Assembly: GCA_003476595.1 (NCBI GenBank)
Contig: DMTU01000145.1
Span: 1-10,449, forward strand
Length of the DNA: 10,449 nucleotides
Source: Acidimicrobiaceae bacterium
GTDB taxonomy: Bacteria > Actinomycetota > Acidimicrobiia > Acidimicrobiales > Salinilacustritrichaceae
Direction: 5' to 3'
Both the position numbers and the translations under genes were made by a program. Position 1 is the stretch's first letter. Each line of letters opens with the position of its first letter. This document shows, piece after piece, positions 1-6,989 of this stretch. A model generated the notes under the pieces. That model made no database searches. It saw only the letters and a list, made by a program, of their open reading frames with translations, and was not told the DNA's origin.

Positions 1-396
1 CCCCGACAGCCCCCCGCAGCCGCAGCCGACGTCGAGCAGGGCCGTGCCCGGGCCGACGAGGTCGGCCAGCAGGTCGAGGCACGTCGACGTCGTGGGGTGC
101 AGCCCGTCCCCGAACACCGTCGGCGGGACCTCCAGCTGCACGGGGCCGCCTGCCGCCGGCAGCGTCACCGTCCGGGTGGCGAGCTCCACGAGGTCGGTGG
201 CCGTCACGTCCACCGGACCGAGGGCGGCGAGCGCCGCCTCGAAGGCATCGACGTCGGCCTCCTCGACCCCCACCCGCAGCGTCACCAGGCCCTCGCCGCC
301 GGCGGACTCCCAGATGCCCTCGGCACCGGCCTGCCAGCACCGGTCGGCGACCAGCTCGGCGTCGGGCTCCGGCACGGTGAGGGCGTAGAGGCGCAC
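1..396 (-). CDS. PrmA-like ribosomal protein L11 methyltransferase family protein (partial, C-terminus outside window)
   Basis: This is the first 132 codons of a class I SAM-dependent methyltransferase read on the minus strand; the window edge cuts it inside the SAM-binding domain. Visible landmarks are FGDGLHPTT (residues 95-103), matching the FGTGxHPTT signature of PrmA just before its catalytic domain, and LLDVGCGCGG (120-129), the glycine-rich motif I that binds SAM. The N-terminal part has a GAEGIWE stretch resembling the small L11-recognition domain of short (Thermus-type) PrmA. PrmA methylates ribosomal protein L11. The GTG start at 396 is chosen because GGGGAGGG lies 6 nt upstream; a TTG at 402 sits too close to that site. 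The tryptophan-containing linker usual in PrmA before FGTG is not evident, so the substrate could differ. Family membership is fairly sure; specificity is inferred. Confidence 0.8.
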   Translation of the reverse strand, partial: MRLYALTVPEPDAELVADRCWQAGAEGIWESAGGEGLVTLRVGVEEADVDAFEAALAALGPVDVTATDLVELATRTVTLPAAGGPVQLEVPPTVFGDGLHPTTSTCLDLLADLVGPGTALLDVGCGCGGLSG

Positions 397-402
397 GCCC
401 AA

Positions 403-410
403 CCCTCCCC
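403..410 (-). promoter_or_regulatory. Shine-Dalgarno site of the PrmA-like gene
   Basis: On the minus strand this reads GGGGAGGG, followed by a 6-nt spacer and then GTG. It decides the start at 396 over the TTG at 400-402. It lies 6 nt beyond the base of the large inverted repeat at 417-450, so folding of that repeat could influence access to it. Confidence 0.7.
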
Positions 411-416
411 GAACGC

Positions 417-450
417 GACCGTGCACCGCCACTCGGGGCGGTGCACGGTC
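417..450. promoter_or_regulatory. Perfect 14-bp inverted repeat (strong hairpin) between two minus-strand genes
   Basis: The arms GACCGTGCACCGCC (417-430) and GGCGGTGCACGGTC (437-450) are perfectly complementary around a 6-nt loop, ACTCGG. Read on the minus strand, it begins 21 nt after the stop of the small gene at 472 and ends just before the ribosome-binding site of the PrmA-like gene. No T-run follows on either strand, so it is not a textbook intrinsic terminator, although high-G+C actinobacteria often use U-poor hairpin terminators. Alternatives are a 5'-UTR structure or attenuator of the methyltransferase gene, or a palindromic operator containing GTGCAC cores. The structure is certain; the role is inferred. 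Confidence 0.65.
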
Positions 451-471
451 AGCGTCGGTGGTGCTGCGGGC

Positions 472-642
472 TCAGGATGCGGGGGCGAGCTCCCGGAGTG
501 CGTCGTAGGCCGCCTGGCGGGATTCGACCATCGCCCGTTCGAGCGCCGCGGCGTCGAACACGTCGTCTTGCTGGTCGGCCATCCAGGCCGGGTGGTCCAG
601 CGTGGTGCCTTCGAGGTGCAGGTGCTCCGGCATGGGGGTCAT
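472..642 (-). CDS. Small hypothetical protein (56 aa)
   Basis: I do not recognise this protein. The 56 residues start MTPMPEHLHLEG and end in RELAPAS; the protein is soluble and acidic in the middle (ADQQDDVFDAAALERAMVE), with a probable amphipathic helix over the second half and no membrane segment or cysteines. G or C predominates at third codon positions, as expected for a real gene in this genome. An AGGTG lies immediately upstream, only 2 nt from the ATG at 642 and 11 nt from a second ATG at 633, so the start could be either. An in-frame ATG at 738 would add an N-terminus that looks less protein-like. It is divergent from rplC and co-directional with the PrmA-like gene 75 nt downstream, separated from it by a strong hairpin. 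It may share that gene's transcript. Confidence 0.6.
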   Translation of the reverse strand: MTPMPEHLHLEGTTLDHPAWMADQQDDVFDAAALERAMVESRQAAYDALRELAPAS

Positions 643-652
643 TGCACCTGAT

Positions 653-666
653 GGACATGGATGTCC
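653..666. promoter_or_regulatory. Short inverted repeat, possible operator upstream of the small gene
   Basis: GGACAT (653-658) and ATGTCC (661-666) form a perfect 6-bp inverted repeat with a 2-bp centre, GG. A 2-nt loop is too tight for an RNA hairpin, so if functional it would be a DNA site for a dimeric regulator. It sits about 10 bp upstream of the small minus-strand gene. Outer CACC (645-648) and GGTG (667-670) extend the symmetry imperfectly. A 12-bp symmetric match can arise by chance in a window this size. Confidence 0.3.
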
Positions 667-790
667 GGTGTCGACCAGATGACGGTCTGTGTCGGTGTGG
701 TGACGCCGGCCCCGGTCGGCCGTCACGGGGCCTCCCATCCGCGCCCGGGCCGGCGCGCCGTGGTTGCCTGGAGCTGCGATCTGCGGCGCA

Positions 791-820
791 TTGGTGTTCG
801 GCGTGCTGTCCCGCTATCGT
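791..820 (+). promoter_or_regulatory. Candidate sigma-70/SigA-type promoter for the ribosomal operon
   Basis: TTGGTG (791-796) and TATCGT (815-820) are separated by 18 nt and match the -35 TTGACA and -10 TATAAT consensus in part (the -10 keeps T-A-T...T). It is the best such pair in the 643-991 region and lies in one of its few A/T-richer patches. Transcription would start near 826-828, giving a leader of about 165 nt before rplC. This is inferred from sequence only. Confidence 0.45.
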
Positions 821-835
821 TTCCTCTTCGTGCCC

Positions 836-851
836 CCGGACCCCTGTCCGG
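836..851 (+). promoter_or_regulatory. Leader hairpin 1
   Basis: CCGGAC (836-841) pairs perfectly with GTCCGG (846-851) around a CCCT tetraloop. It is followed directly by a smaller stem, GCAG/CTGC (857-868). If the promoter at 791-820 is right, this is the first structure of the transcript. No function can be assigned. Confidence 0.4.
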
Positions 852-931
852 AGGCCGCAGCTTTCTGCAATTGAGGCCCGTGCAGGCCTGGTCCGACATC
901 CGGATCGGGAACCGCACGGCACAACCGAACC

Positions 932-969
932 AGCGCTCCGCTGGGCCAGTACGTGCCCTGCGGAGCGTT
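932..969 (+). promoter_or_regulatory. Long leader hairpin upstream of rplC, possible attenuator or autoregulatory element
   Basis: CGCTCCGC (934-941) pairs with GCGGAGCG (960-967). One T-T mismatch then separates it from GGGC (943-946) pairing with GCCC (955-958). The loop is 8 nt, CAGTACGT. A further G-U and A-U pair can extend the base to 932/969. A short TTT (968-970) follows the stem. It ends 22 nt before the rplC ATG. A competing small stem CGTT/AACG (966-979) would open the base of this hairpin. S10-type operons are controlled at their leaders by L4 in E. coli, which acts on both transcription and translation. A comparable role here is inference only. Confidence 0.6.
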
Positions 970-978
970 TGCGTGAAC

Positions 979-983
979 GAGGA
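979..983 (+). promoter_or_regulatory. Ribosome-binding site of rplC
   Basis: GAGGA with an 8-nt spacer to the ATG at 992. It lies just downstream of the leader hairpin at 932-969, leaving it accessible when that hairpin is formed, and next to the alternative CGTT/AACG stem. Confidence 0.7.
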
Positions 984-991
984 CACGCCGC

Positions 992-1636
992 ATGGCCACG
1001 AAATCGATCGTCGCCACCAAGGTGGGAATGACGCAGGTATGGAACGAGGACGGACACATCGTCCCCGTCACCATGCTCCGCGTGCAGCCCTGCCGGGTGG
1101 TCCAGATCAAAACTCAAGAGCGAGACGGTTACAGCGCACTCCAGGTCACCTTCGGCCAGCGTGATGCCCGCAAGCTCACCATGCCCAAGGCCGGACACTT
1201 CGCGGCTGCAGGCGTCGATCCCGGGGAGACGCTCGTCGAGCTTCGCCTCGACGACGTCAGCGCCTACGAGGTCGGTCAGGAGCTCGCCGCGGACGTGTTC
1301 GCAGCGGGGGACCTGGTCGACATCACCGGTGTCTCCAAGGGCAAGGGCTTCGCAGGCGTCATGAAGCGCCACGGCTTCGGCGGTCTCCCCGCCAGCCACG
1401 GCGCGCACCGGGTGCACCGCAAGCCAGGCGCCATCGGTGCCTGCGCCACGCCGGCTCGTGTGTTCAAGGGCCAGCGCATGGCCGGTCGCATGGGCAACGA
1501 GCGGGTCACCACCCAGAACCTGGTCGTGGTCGAGTCCGATCCCGAGCGCGAGATCGTGCTCATCCGCGGATCGGTGCCCGGGCCCAAGCAGTCGACCGTG
1601 CTCATCAAGAACGCCAGCAAGAAGGCGGTCAGCTGA
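992..1636 (+). CDS. rplC: 50S ribosomal protein L3
   Basis: L3 binds 23S rRNA early in large-subunit assembly and reaches toward the peptidyl-transferase centre. The 214-residue length is normal. Diagnostic features are [12 protein letters not shown] near the N-terminus (10-21), [17 protein letters not shown] (113-129) and [19 protein letters not shown] (155-173), the conserved L3 signature. The start is set by GAGGA 8 nt upstream. The glutamine methylated by PrmB in E. coli (Q150 in GQNQTP) is replaced here: the aligned stretch is GACATP with Ala152 at that position, typical of actinobacterial L3, so PrmB modification is not expected. It heads the operon, without the usual rpsJ before it, and overlaps rplD by one base (TGATG). 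Confidence 0.98.
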   Translation: MATKSIVATKVGMTQVWNEDGHIVPVTMLRVQPCRVVQIKTQERDGYSALQVTFGQRDARKLTMPKAGHFAAAGVDPGETLVELRLDDVSAYEVGQELAADVFAAGDLVDITGVSKGKGFAGVMKRHGFGGLPASHGAHRVHRKPGAIGACATPARVFKGQRMAGRMGNERVTTQNLVVVESDPEREIVLIRGSVPGPKQSTVLIKNASKKAVS

Positions 1637-2274
1637 TGCCCTCCATCGACGTGCGCAACATCTCCGGCGACACCGTCGGCAGCGCCGACCTGGACGAGGC
1701 GATCTTCGGCATCGAGCCGAACCTCGCCGTCATGCACCAGGTCGTCACCGCCCAGCTCGCCGCCAAGCGCGCCGGCACCCAGTCCACCAAGACCCGCGCC
1801 GAGGTGCGCGGCGGTGGTGCCAAGCCGTGGAAGCAGAAGGGCACCGGCCGGGCTCGCCAGGGCTCCATCCGTGCGCCCCAGTGGCGCGGCGGTGGTGTGG
1901 CGCTCGGCCCCAAGCCGCGCAGCTACGCCCAGAAGACCCCGAAGAAGATGATCAAGCTCGCGCTGCGATCGGCCCTCTCGGACCGCTTCGCCTCCGAGCG
2001 CATCATCGTCCTCGACAGCTGGGGTCTCGACGCTCCCAAGACCAAGACCGCCCGCGTGGCCCTCGAGACCCTGGGCGCCAGCGGCCGGGTGCTCGCCGTC
2101 GTCCCCCGCGACGACGTCAACACGCACAAGAGCCTGGCCAACCTGCAGCACGTGCACGTGGTCCGGCCCGGCGAGCTCAACACCTACGACGTGCTGGTCA
2201 GCGACTGGTTGGTCTTCACCACCGACACCGTCCCGTCGTCGGCTCCGGCCGCCACCGAGGAAGGTGCTGCCTGA
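1636..2274 (+). CDS. rplD: 50S ribosomal protein L4
   Basis: L4 binds 23S rRNA and its long loop lines the nascent-peptide exit tunnel. At 212 residues it is of normal size. The conserved loop is seen as [15 protein letters not shown] (51-65), [20 protein letters not shown] (66-85) and GPKPRSY (91-97), followed by the alpha/beta domain ([23 protein letters not shown]). The ATG shares its A with the rplC stop codon (TGATG), so translation is probably coupled; there is no strong independent ribosome-binding site. The C-terminus has a short Ala/Glu-rich tail (about 200-212). In E. coli L4 is the autoregulator of this operon; whether it acts on the leader here is unknown. Confidence 0.98.
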   Translation: MPSIDVRNISGDTVGSADLDEAIFGIEPNLAVMHQVVTAQLAAKRAGTQSTKTRAEVRGGGAKPWKQKGTGRARQGSIRAPQWRGGGVALGPKPRSYAQKTPKKMIKLALRSALSDRFASERIIVLDSWGLDAPKTKTARVALETLGASGRVLAVVPRDDVNTHKSLANLQHVHVVRPGELNTYDVLVSDWLVFTTDTVPSSAPAATEEGAA

Positions 2275-2564
2275 TGGACGCACGATCCGTCATCATCCGC
2301 CCGGTCGTCTCCGAGAAGAGCTACGACCTCATCGAGGGCAACGTCTACACCTTCGTCGTCCACCCCGACGCCAACAAGACCCAGATCCGCCAGGCGATCG
2401 AGCAGATCTTCGGCGTCCGGGTCCTCAAGGTGAACACGCTCAACCGCAAGGGCAAGCGCATGCGGAGCCGCCGCACCGGCACCTTCTCGTCGCGCCCCAC
2501 CACCAAGCGAGCCATCGTCACCGTCCACGGCGACGACACCATCGACCTGTTCGAGGGGGTCTGA
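2274..2564 (+). CDS. rplW: 50S ribosomal protein L23
   Basis: L23 sits at the exit of the peptide tunnel and is the docking site for trigger factor and SRP. The 96-residue protein shows the family pattern: [15 protein letters not shown] (7-21), [31 protein letters not shown] in the middle, and a basic loop [13 protein letters not shown] (59-71). The fold is complete and its length normal. The start ATG overlaps the rplD stop by one base (TGATG), implying coupling. An in-frame GAGGGGG near its end provides the ribosome-binding site for rplB. Confidence 0.98.
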   Translation: MDARSVIIRPVVSEKSYDLIEGNVYTFVVHPDANKTQIRQAIEQIFGVRVLKVNTLNRKGKRMRSRRTGTFSSRPTTKRAIVTVHGDDTIDLFEGV

Positions 2565-2566
2565 TC

Positions 2567-3403
2567 ATGGCAATCCGCAAGCGCAAGCCGTCCAGCCCCG
2601 CCCGCCGCTTCCAGACCGTCGCTGACTTCTCCGAGGTCACCAAGTCGACGCCGGAGAAGTCGCTGCTGGCCAAGAAGTCGAGCACCGGTGGTCGCAACAA
2701 CCACGGTCGCATGACCTCCCGCCACCGCGGTGGCGGCCACAAGCAGCGCTACCGCATCGTCGACTTCCGTCGGAACAAGGACGGCGTCGAGGCCAAGGTC
2801 GCCGCGGTCGAGTACGACCCGAACCGCAACTGCCGCATCCTGCTGCTCCACTACGTGGACGGCACCAAGAGCTACATCCTCGCCCCCCGAGGCGTGAAGG
2901 TGGGCGACCGCATCATGAGCGGCCAGGGCGCGGACATCTCGCCCGGCAACGCCATGGAGCTGCGCTACATCCCCGTGGGCACCACCGTGCACAACGTGGA
3001 GCTCAAGCCCGGCGGTGGAGGCCAGATGGCCCGCTCCGCCGGCACCTCCATCCAGCTCGTCGCCAAGGAGGGCACCCACGCCACGCTGCGCCTGCCCTCC
3101 ACCGAGATGCGTCGCGTCGCCATCGACTGCCGGGCCACCGTCGGCGAGGTCGGCTTCGCCGAGGCCGATCTCATCAAGATCGGCAAGGCCGGCCGCAACC
3201 GCTGGAAGGGCGTCCGCCCCCAGTCCCGCGGCGTCGTGATGAACCCCGTCGACCACCCCCACGGTGGTGGCGAGGGCAAGACCTCCGGTGGCCGCCACCC
3301 GGTGTCCCCGTGGGGCAAGCCCGAGGGCCGCACCCGCAACAAGAAGAAGAAGTCCACCGACATGATCGTGCGCCGCCGCCGTACCCGCGGCTCGCGGCGA
3401 TAG
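2567..3403 (+). CDS. rplB: 50S ribosomal protein L2
   Basis: L2 is a core large-subunit protein needed for subunit association and peptidyl-transferase function. At 278 residues it is full length. Visible are the N-terminal basic region ([21 protein letters not shown], starting at 43), the central beta-barrel domains, and the C-terminal signature [13 protein letters not shown] (226-238) followed by SPWGKPEGR. The universally conserved histidine (E. coli His229) aligns with His230. The tail ends in a strongly basic [10 protein letters not shown]. The start lies 2 nt after the rplW stop, with GAGGGGG at 2553-2559 as the likely ribosome-binding site. Confidence 0.99.
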   Translation: MAIRKRKPSSPARRFQTVADFSEVTKSTPEKSLLAKKSSTGGRNNHGRMTSRHRGGGHKQRYRIVDFRRNKDGVEAKVAAVEYDPNRNCRILLLHYVDGTKSYILAPRGVKVGDRIMSGQGADISPGNAMELRYIPVGTTVHNVELKPGGGGQMARSAGTSIQLVAKEGTHATLRLPSTEMRRVAIDCRATVGEVGFAEADLIKIGKAGRNRWKGVRPQSRGVVMNPVDHPHGGGEGKTSGGRHPVSPWGKPEGRTRNKKKKSTDMIVRRRRTRGSRR

Positions 3404-3412
3404 GAGACGAGC

Positions 3413-3697
3413 ATGCCCCGTTCCCTGAAGAAGGGTCCCTTCGTCGACGACCACCTCCTCAAGAAGGTCGACGAGCTCAACGAGAAGAACGAGAAGAAGG
3501 TCATCAAGTCGTGGTCCCGCCGGTCCACGATCATCCCCGACATGGTCGGACACACCATCGCCGTCCACGACGGCCGCAAGCACGTGCCCGTGTACGTCAC
3601 CGAGGCCATGGTCGGCCACAAGCTCGGCGAGTTCGCCCCGACCAAGATCTTCAAGTACCACGCCGGCATGGAGAAGTCCGCGAAGGGACGCCGATGA
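3413..3697 (+). CDS. rpsS: 30S ribosomal protein S19
   Basis: S19 binds the head of the small subunit with S13, near the A site. The 94-residue protein has the typical start [18 protein letters not shown] (2-19), then [22 protein letters not shown] (34-55) and the C-terminal GEFAPTK (72-78), all hallmarks of the family. The rplB stop is embedded in the ribosome-binding site (TAGGAGA), a 9-nt gap overall. The 3' end overlaps rplV by four bases (ATGA), so the two are likely translationally coupled. Confidence 0.99.
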   Translation: MPRSLKKGPFVDDHLLKKVDELNEKNEKKVIKSWSRRSTIIPDMVGHTIAVHDGRKHVPVYVTEAMVGHKLGEFAPTKIFKYHAGMEKSAKGRR

Positions 3698-4422
3698 CCG
3701 GGACCAAGACCAACGAGCGCCCGGGCACCCGCGCCCAGGCCAAGAACGTGCGCATGTCGGCCACCAAGGCCCGCGCCGTGCTCGACCTGATCCGCGGCCT
3801 GGCCATCGACGAGGCCGCATCCGTGCTCGCCTACACCGAGCGCGGCGCCGCCGAGGTCGTGGGCAAGTGCCTCGACTCGGCCATCGCCAACGCCGAGCAC
3901 AACGACCAGATCGACCCCGTCACCCTCTACGTCTCGGCCTGCTACGCCGACGAGGGCCGCACGATGTACCGCTGGCGCCCCCGTGCCCGCGGCCGGGCCA
4001 CCAAGATCCGCAAGCGCACGTGCCACATCACGATCATCGTGAGCCCGATGCCGGCCGAGATGCTGGCCATCGAGCAGGCCAAGCGCGAGGCCGTGCCCGG
4101 CACCCGTGCCGCACGCCGCCGCGGCCAGGAAGCCGCCACCCGCGCCGCTCGGGTCGCCGCCTCCCAGCAGTCCGACGACGTCGCCGAGTCCGCTGAGGAC
4201 GCCGGCATCGTCGACACCGACGCCGTCGCGACCGAGGCCGTCGAGGGCGTGGACGAGACCACCGAGGTCAGCGCACCCCCGACCGACGACTCCGTCGCCG
4301 AGGTCGCCGAGGACCAGGGCATCGTCGACACCGACGCCGCCGCCACCGAGGCGCTGGACGAGACCGACGTGACCGACGACGCCGCTGAGTCGGCCGACGA
4401 CGACAGCACGGAAGAGAAGTAA
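3694..4422 (+). CDS. rplV: 50S ribosomal protein L22 with a long acidic, internally repeated C-terminal extension
   Basis: Residues 1-118 form a complete L22: [11 protein letters not shown] (26-36), the tunnel-lining beta-hairpin around [21 protein letters not shown] (starting at 88), and THITIIVS-like CHITIIVS (110-117). L22 helps form the narrowest part of the exit tunnel. E. coli L22 has 110 residues; this one has 242. The extra part starts with a helix-prone basic linker (about 129-157, many Arg/Ala) and continues as a low-complexity acidic tail (161-242), with 31 Asp/Glu, one Lys and no Arg. The tail carries a duplicated segment: residues 163-182 and 201-220 match at 17 of 20 positions, sharing GIVDTDA. 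Actinobacterial L22 often has extensions, but the repeat is notable. The start overlaps the rpsS stop (ATGA); 2 nt separate it from rpsC. Confidence 0.97.
   Translation: MTGTKTNERPGTRAQAKNVRMSATKARAVLDLIRGLAIDEAASVLAYTERGAAEVVGKCLDSAIANAEHNDQIDPVTLYVSACYADEGRTMYRWRPRARGRATKIRKRTCHITIIVSPMPAEMLAIEQAKREAVPGTRAARRRGQEAATRAARVAASQQSDDVAESAEDAGIVDTDAVATEAVEGVDETTEVSAPPTDDSVAEVAEDQGIVDTDAAATEALDETDVTDDAAESADDDSTEEK
4180..4353 (+). repeat. Imperfect tandem duplication inside the rplV acidic tail
   Basis: Two copies start at 4180 and 4294, offset by 114 nt (38 codons). They encode 20 aligned residues with 17 identities, then drift apart. A 22-nt block beginning GGCATCGTCGACACCGACG is identical at 4204-4225 and 4318-4339. 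A decayed third piece (AAESADDD, residues 230-237) may be a remnant. This suggests the tail grew by in-frame duplication. Confidence 0.7.
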
Positions 4423-4424
4423 CC

Positions 4425-5339
<915 letters not shown>

Positions 5340-5348
5340 GGTACCGAC

Positions 5349-5765
5349 ATGCTGATGCCAAAGAAGGTCAAGCACCGCAAGCAGCACCGTGGGCGCACCC
5401 GCGGCATGGCCAAGGGCGGCACCACCGTCTCCTTCGGCGAGTACGGCATCCAGGCCCTCGAGCCGGGCTGGATCACCGCCCGCCAGATCGAGGCCGCCCG
5501 CATCGCCATGACCCGCAAGACCCGCCGTGGCGGCAAGGTGTGGATCAACATCTTCCCGCACAAGCCGGTCACGCAGAAGCCCGCCGAGACCCGCATGGGT
5601 TCGGGCAAGGGCAACGTGGAGCACTGGGTCGCCGTCGTGCGCCCGGGCCGCATCATGTTCGAGCTGTCGTACCCCGATGAGGCCCTCGCCCGCGAGGCCA
5701 TCGAGCGTGCGATCCAGAAGCTGCCCATCCGGGCCCGCTTCGTCACCCGTGAGGAGGCGCTGTAG
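5349..5765 (+). CDS. rplP: 50S ribosomal protein L16
   Basis: L16 binds 23S rRNA near the A and P tRNA sites and finishes large-subunit assembly. The 138 residues match family length. Key stretches are the N-terminal [19 protein letters not shown] (1-19), [39 protein letters not shown] and [18 protein letters not shown] 5349 is preferred over the ATG at 5355 because L16 proteins begin ML-PK and because GAGGT (5338-5342) sits 6 nt upstream. That ribosome-binding site contains the rpsC stop codon (TGAGGT). Confidence 0.99.
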   Translation: MLMPKKVKHRKQHRGRTRGMAKGGTTVSFGEYGIQALEPGWITARQIEAARIAMTRKTRRGGKVWINIFPHKPVTQKPAETRMGSGKGNVEHWVAVVRPGRIMFELSYPDEALAREAIERAIQKLPIRARFVTREEAL

Positions 5766-5767
5766 CC

Positions 5768-6001
5768 ATGGCGAACGACGTCGTACGCGGCCTCGACGAC
5801 GAGGCCCTCATGACCCGCCTCGCCGATGCTCGCGAGGAGCTCTTCAACCTCCGTTTCCAGAAGGCCACCGGCCAGCTCACGAACACCGGGCGCATCGCCC
5901 AGGTGAAGCGTGAGGTCGCCCGTTGCCTCACCGAGGCCCGCAGCCGCGAGATCGCGGCCGCCGAGGACCTCGCCGCCCAGACCACGACTGCCGAGGGTTG
6001 A
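5768..6001 (+). CDS. rpmC: 50S ribosomal protein L29
   Basis: L29 lies beside L23 at the tunnel exit. The 77-residue protein is a helical hairpin with the family core [20 protein letters not shown] (18-37) and [22 protein letters not shown]. It has a slightly longer Ala-rich C-terminus ([15 protein letters not shown]) than E. coli L29 (63 aa). The start is 2 nt after the rplP stop, with GAGGAGG (5751-5757) 10 nt upstream inside rplP. Confidence 0.97.
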   Translation: MANDVVRGLDDEALMTRLADAREELFNLRFQKATGQLTNTGRIAQVKREVARCLTEARSREIAAAEDLAAQTTTAEG

Positions 6002-6006
6002 CCCCG

Positions 6007-6291
6007 ATGTCTGCAACCGAGACCAACGCCGGTGCGCCGGAGCGGGCCAGCCGCAAGGTGCGCGAGGGCGTCGTCGCCTCCACGAAGATGGACAAGACCA
6101 TCATCGTCGAGATCGAGTCCCGCAAGCCCCACCCGCGCTACGGCAAGACCATGGCGCGCTCGAAGCGCTACGTCTGCCATGACGAGACCAACGACGCCCG
6201 CGAGGGCGACCGCGTCCGGATCATGGAGACCCGCCCGCTGTCGAAGAACAAGCGCTGGCGCCTGCTCGAGATCATCGAGCGGGCCAAGTAG
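6007..6291 (+). CDS. rpsQ: 30S ribosomal protein S17
   Basis: S17 is a primary 16S rRNA binding protein with an OB fold. The 94 residues show [22 protein letters not shown] (16-37), [19 protein letters not shown] (42-60), and [20 protein letters not shown] (65-84), which contain the S17 signature. The N-terminus ([14 protein letters not shown]) is a short unconserved extension. The start ATG 6007 follows the rpmC stop by 5 nt, with GAGGG upstream. A longer reading from 5923 would extend into rpmC and encodes nothing conserved. Confidence 0.97.
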   Translation: MSATETNAGAPERASRKVREGVVASTKMDKTIIVEIESRKPHPRYGKTMARSKRYVCHDETNDAREGDRVRIMETRPLSKNKRWRLLEIIERAK

Positions 6292-6301
6292 AGGTGCACC
6301 G

Positions 6302-6670
6302 ATGATCCAGCAGGAGACGCGCCTGCGCGTCGCAGACAACAGCGGCGCCAAAGAGGTGCTGTGCATCAAGGTCCTCGGCGGTTCCAAGCGCCGCTACGCC
6401 GGCATCGGCGACGTGTTCGTCGCCACCGTCAAGGACGCGCTCCCGGGCGCGGCGGTCAAGAAGGGCGACGTCGTCAAGTGCGTCGTCGTCCGCACGAAGA
6501 AGGAACGGCGCCGTCCCGACGGCAGCTACATCCGCTTCGACGAGAACGCCGCCGTCCTCATCAACGACCAGCGCCAGCCGCGCGGCACCCGCATCTTCGG
6601 CCCGGTGGGCCGCGAGCTGCGCGACGCCAAGTTCATGCGCATCGTGTCGCTGGCTCCGGAGGTGCTCTGA
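6302..6670 (+). CDS. rplN: 50S ribosomal protein L14
   Basis: L14 forms intersubunit bridges with 16S rRNA and contacts L19. The 122-residue length is exactly the family norm. Diagnostic segments are [21 protein letters not shown] (1-21), [45 protein letters not shown] and [14 protein letters not shown]. The ribosome-binding site GAGGTG (6291-6296) shares its first base with the rpsQ stop codon; the spacer is 5 nt. Confidence 0.99.
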   Translation: MIQQETRLRVADNSGAKEVLCIKVLGGSKRRYAGIGDVFVATVKDALPGAAVKKGDVVKCVVVRTKKERRRPDGSYIRFDENAAVLINDQRQPRGTRIFGPVGRELRDAKFMRIVSLAPEVL

Positions 6671-6671
6671 C

Positions 6672-6989
6672 ATGGCAGGCATGAAGATCCGCAAGGGCGA
6701 CACCGTCCGCGTGCTCACCGGCAAGGACCGGGGCAAGGAGGGCGAGGTCATCCGCGCCATCCCCGAGCGCGGCAAGGTGATCGTCGCCGGCGTGAACCTC
6801 GCCAAGAAGCACCAGCGCCCGCTCAACGCGACCATGCAGGGCGGCATCATCGACAAGGACATGCCGATCCCGGTCGCCAACGTCGCCATCGTGTGCGGCG
6901 ACTGCGGCCCGACCCGCGTCGGCTACCGCTTCGACGACGACGGCACCAAGGTGCGCGTCTGCAAGAAGTGCCGAAAGGACCTGGACTGA
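6672..6989 (+). CDS. rplX: 50S ribosomal protein L24, four-cysteine (zinc-type) form
   Basis: L24 is an assembly-initiating protein with an N-terminal KOW domain, seen here as [22 protein letters not shown] (5-26). The 105 residues end in a segment with Cys75, Cys78, Cys97 and Cys100 (CGDC...CKKC, CxxC-x18-CxxC), the zinc-binding-type tail found in Thermus-like L24 and lost in many others such as E. coli. Zinc binding is inferred from the pattern. ATG 6672 is chosen because GGAGGTG (6658-6664) lies 7 nt upstream; the ATG at 6681 would be too far from it. It starts 1 nt after rplN and overlaps rplE by one base (TGATG). Confidence 0.97.
   Translation: MAGMKIRKGDTVRVLTGKDRGKEGEVIRAIPERGKVIVAGVNLAKKHQRPLNATMQGGIIDKDMPIPVANVAIVCGDCGPTRVGYRFDDDGTKVRVCKKCRKDLD

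Larger units (their letters stand above)
643..991. other. Divergent intergenic region and operon leader (about 350 bp)
   Basis: No convincing gene is seen here; the open frames crossing it lack conserved content. The left part (643-780) would hold the promoter of the small minus-strand gene, but I could not pick a credible -10/-35 pair on that strand. The right part holds the best + strand promoter candidate (791-820) and a leader of about 165 nt with hairpins at 836-851 and 932-969, ending in the rplC ribosome-binding site. Bases are somewhat less G+C-rich near 790-830 and 860-875 than in the flanking genes, as expected for a promoter region. Confidence 0.7.

Noticed and set aside
97..651. 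Plus-strand frames at 44-388 and 97-651
   Set aside because: They are antisense to the PrmA-like gene, whose minus-strand motifs (FGDGLHPTT, DVGCGCG) are convincing.
871..899. TTGAGG (871-876) with CGACAT (894-899) as a second promoter
   Set aside because: The -10 match is poor compared with TATCGT at 815-820, so it is not listed as a feature.
441..1031. Plus-strand frames at 441-1031 and 661-1164 upstream of and into rplC
   Set aside because: Their translations are Arg/Pro/Ala-rich, they conflict with rplC and show no conserved motif; I looked for a displaced rpsJ here and found none.
449..1417. A 322-codon minus-strand frame spanning the rplC leader and most of rplC
   Set aside because: It would run through the promoter/leader and antisense to rplC, and overlaps the better small gene at 472-642 in another frame.
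2345..3820. A 491-codon open frame on the minus strand across rplB, rpsS and rplV
   Set aside because: It lies wholly antisense to conserved ribosomal genes, and its translation is a low-complexity Ala/Gly/Asp/Leu/Val shadow typical of high-G+C codon bias.
4180..4353. Repeat in rplV considered as a mobile or CRISPR-type repeat
   Set aside because: It is an in-frame coding duplication of an acidic segment, imperfect and with only two clear copies, with no spacer structure.
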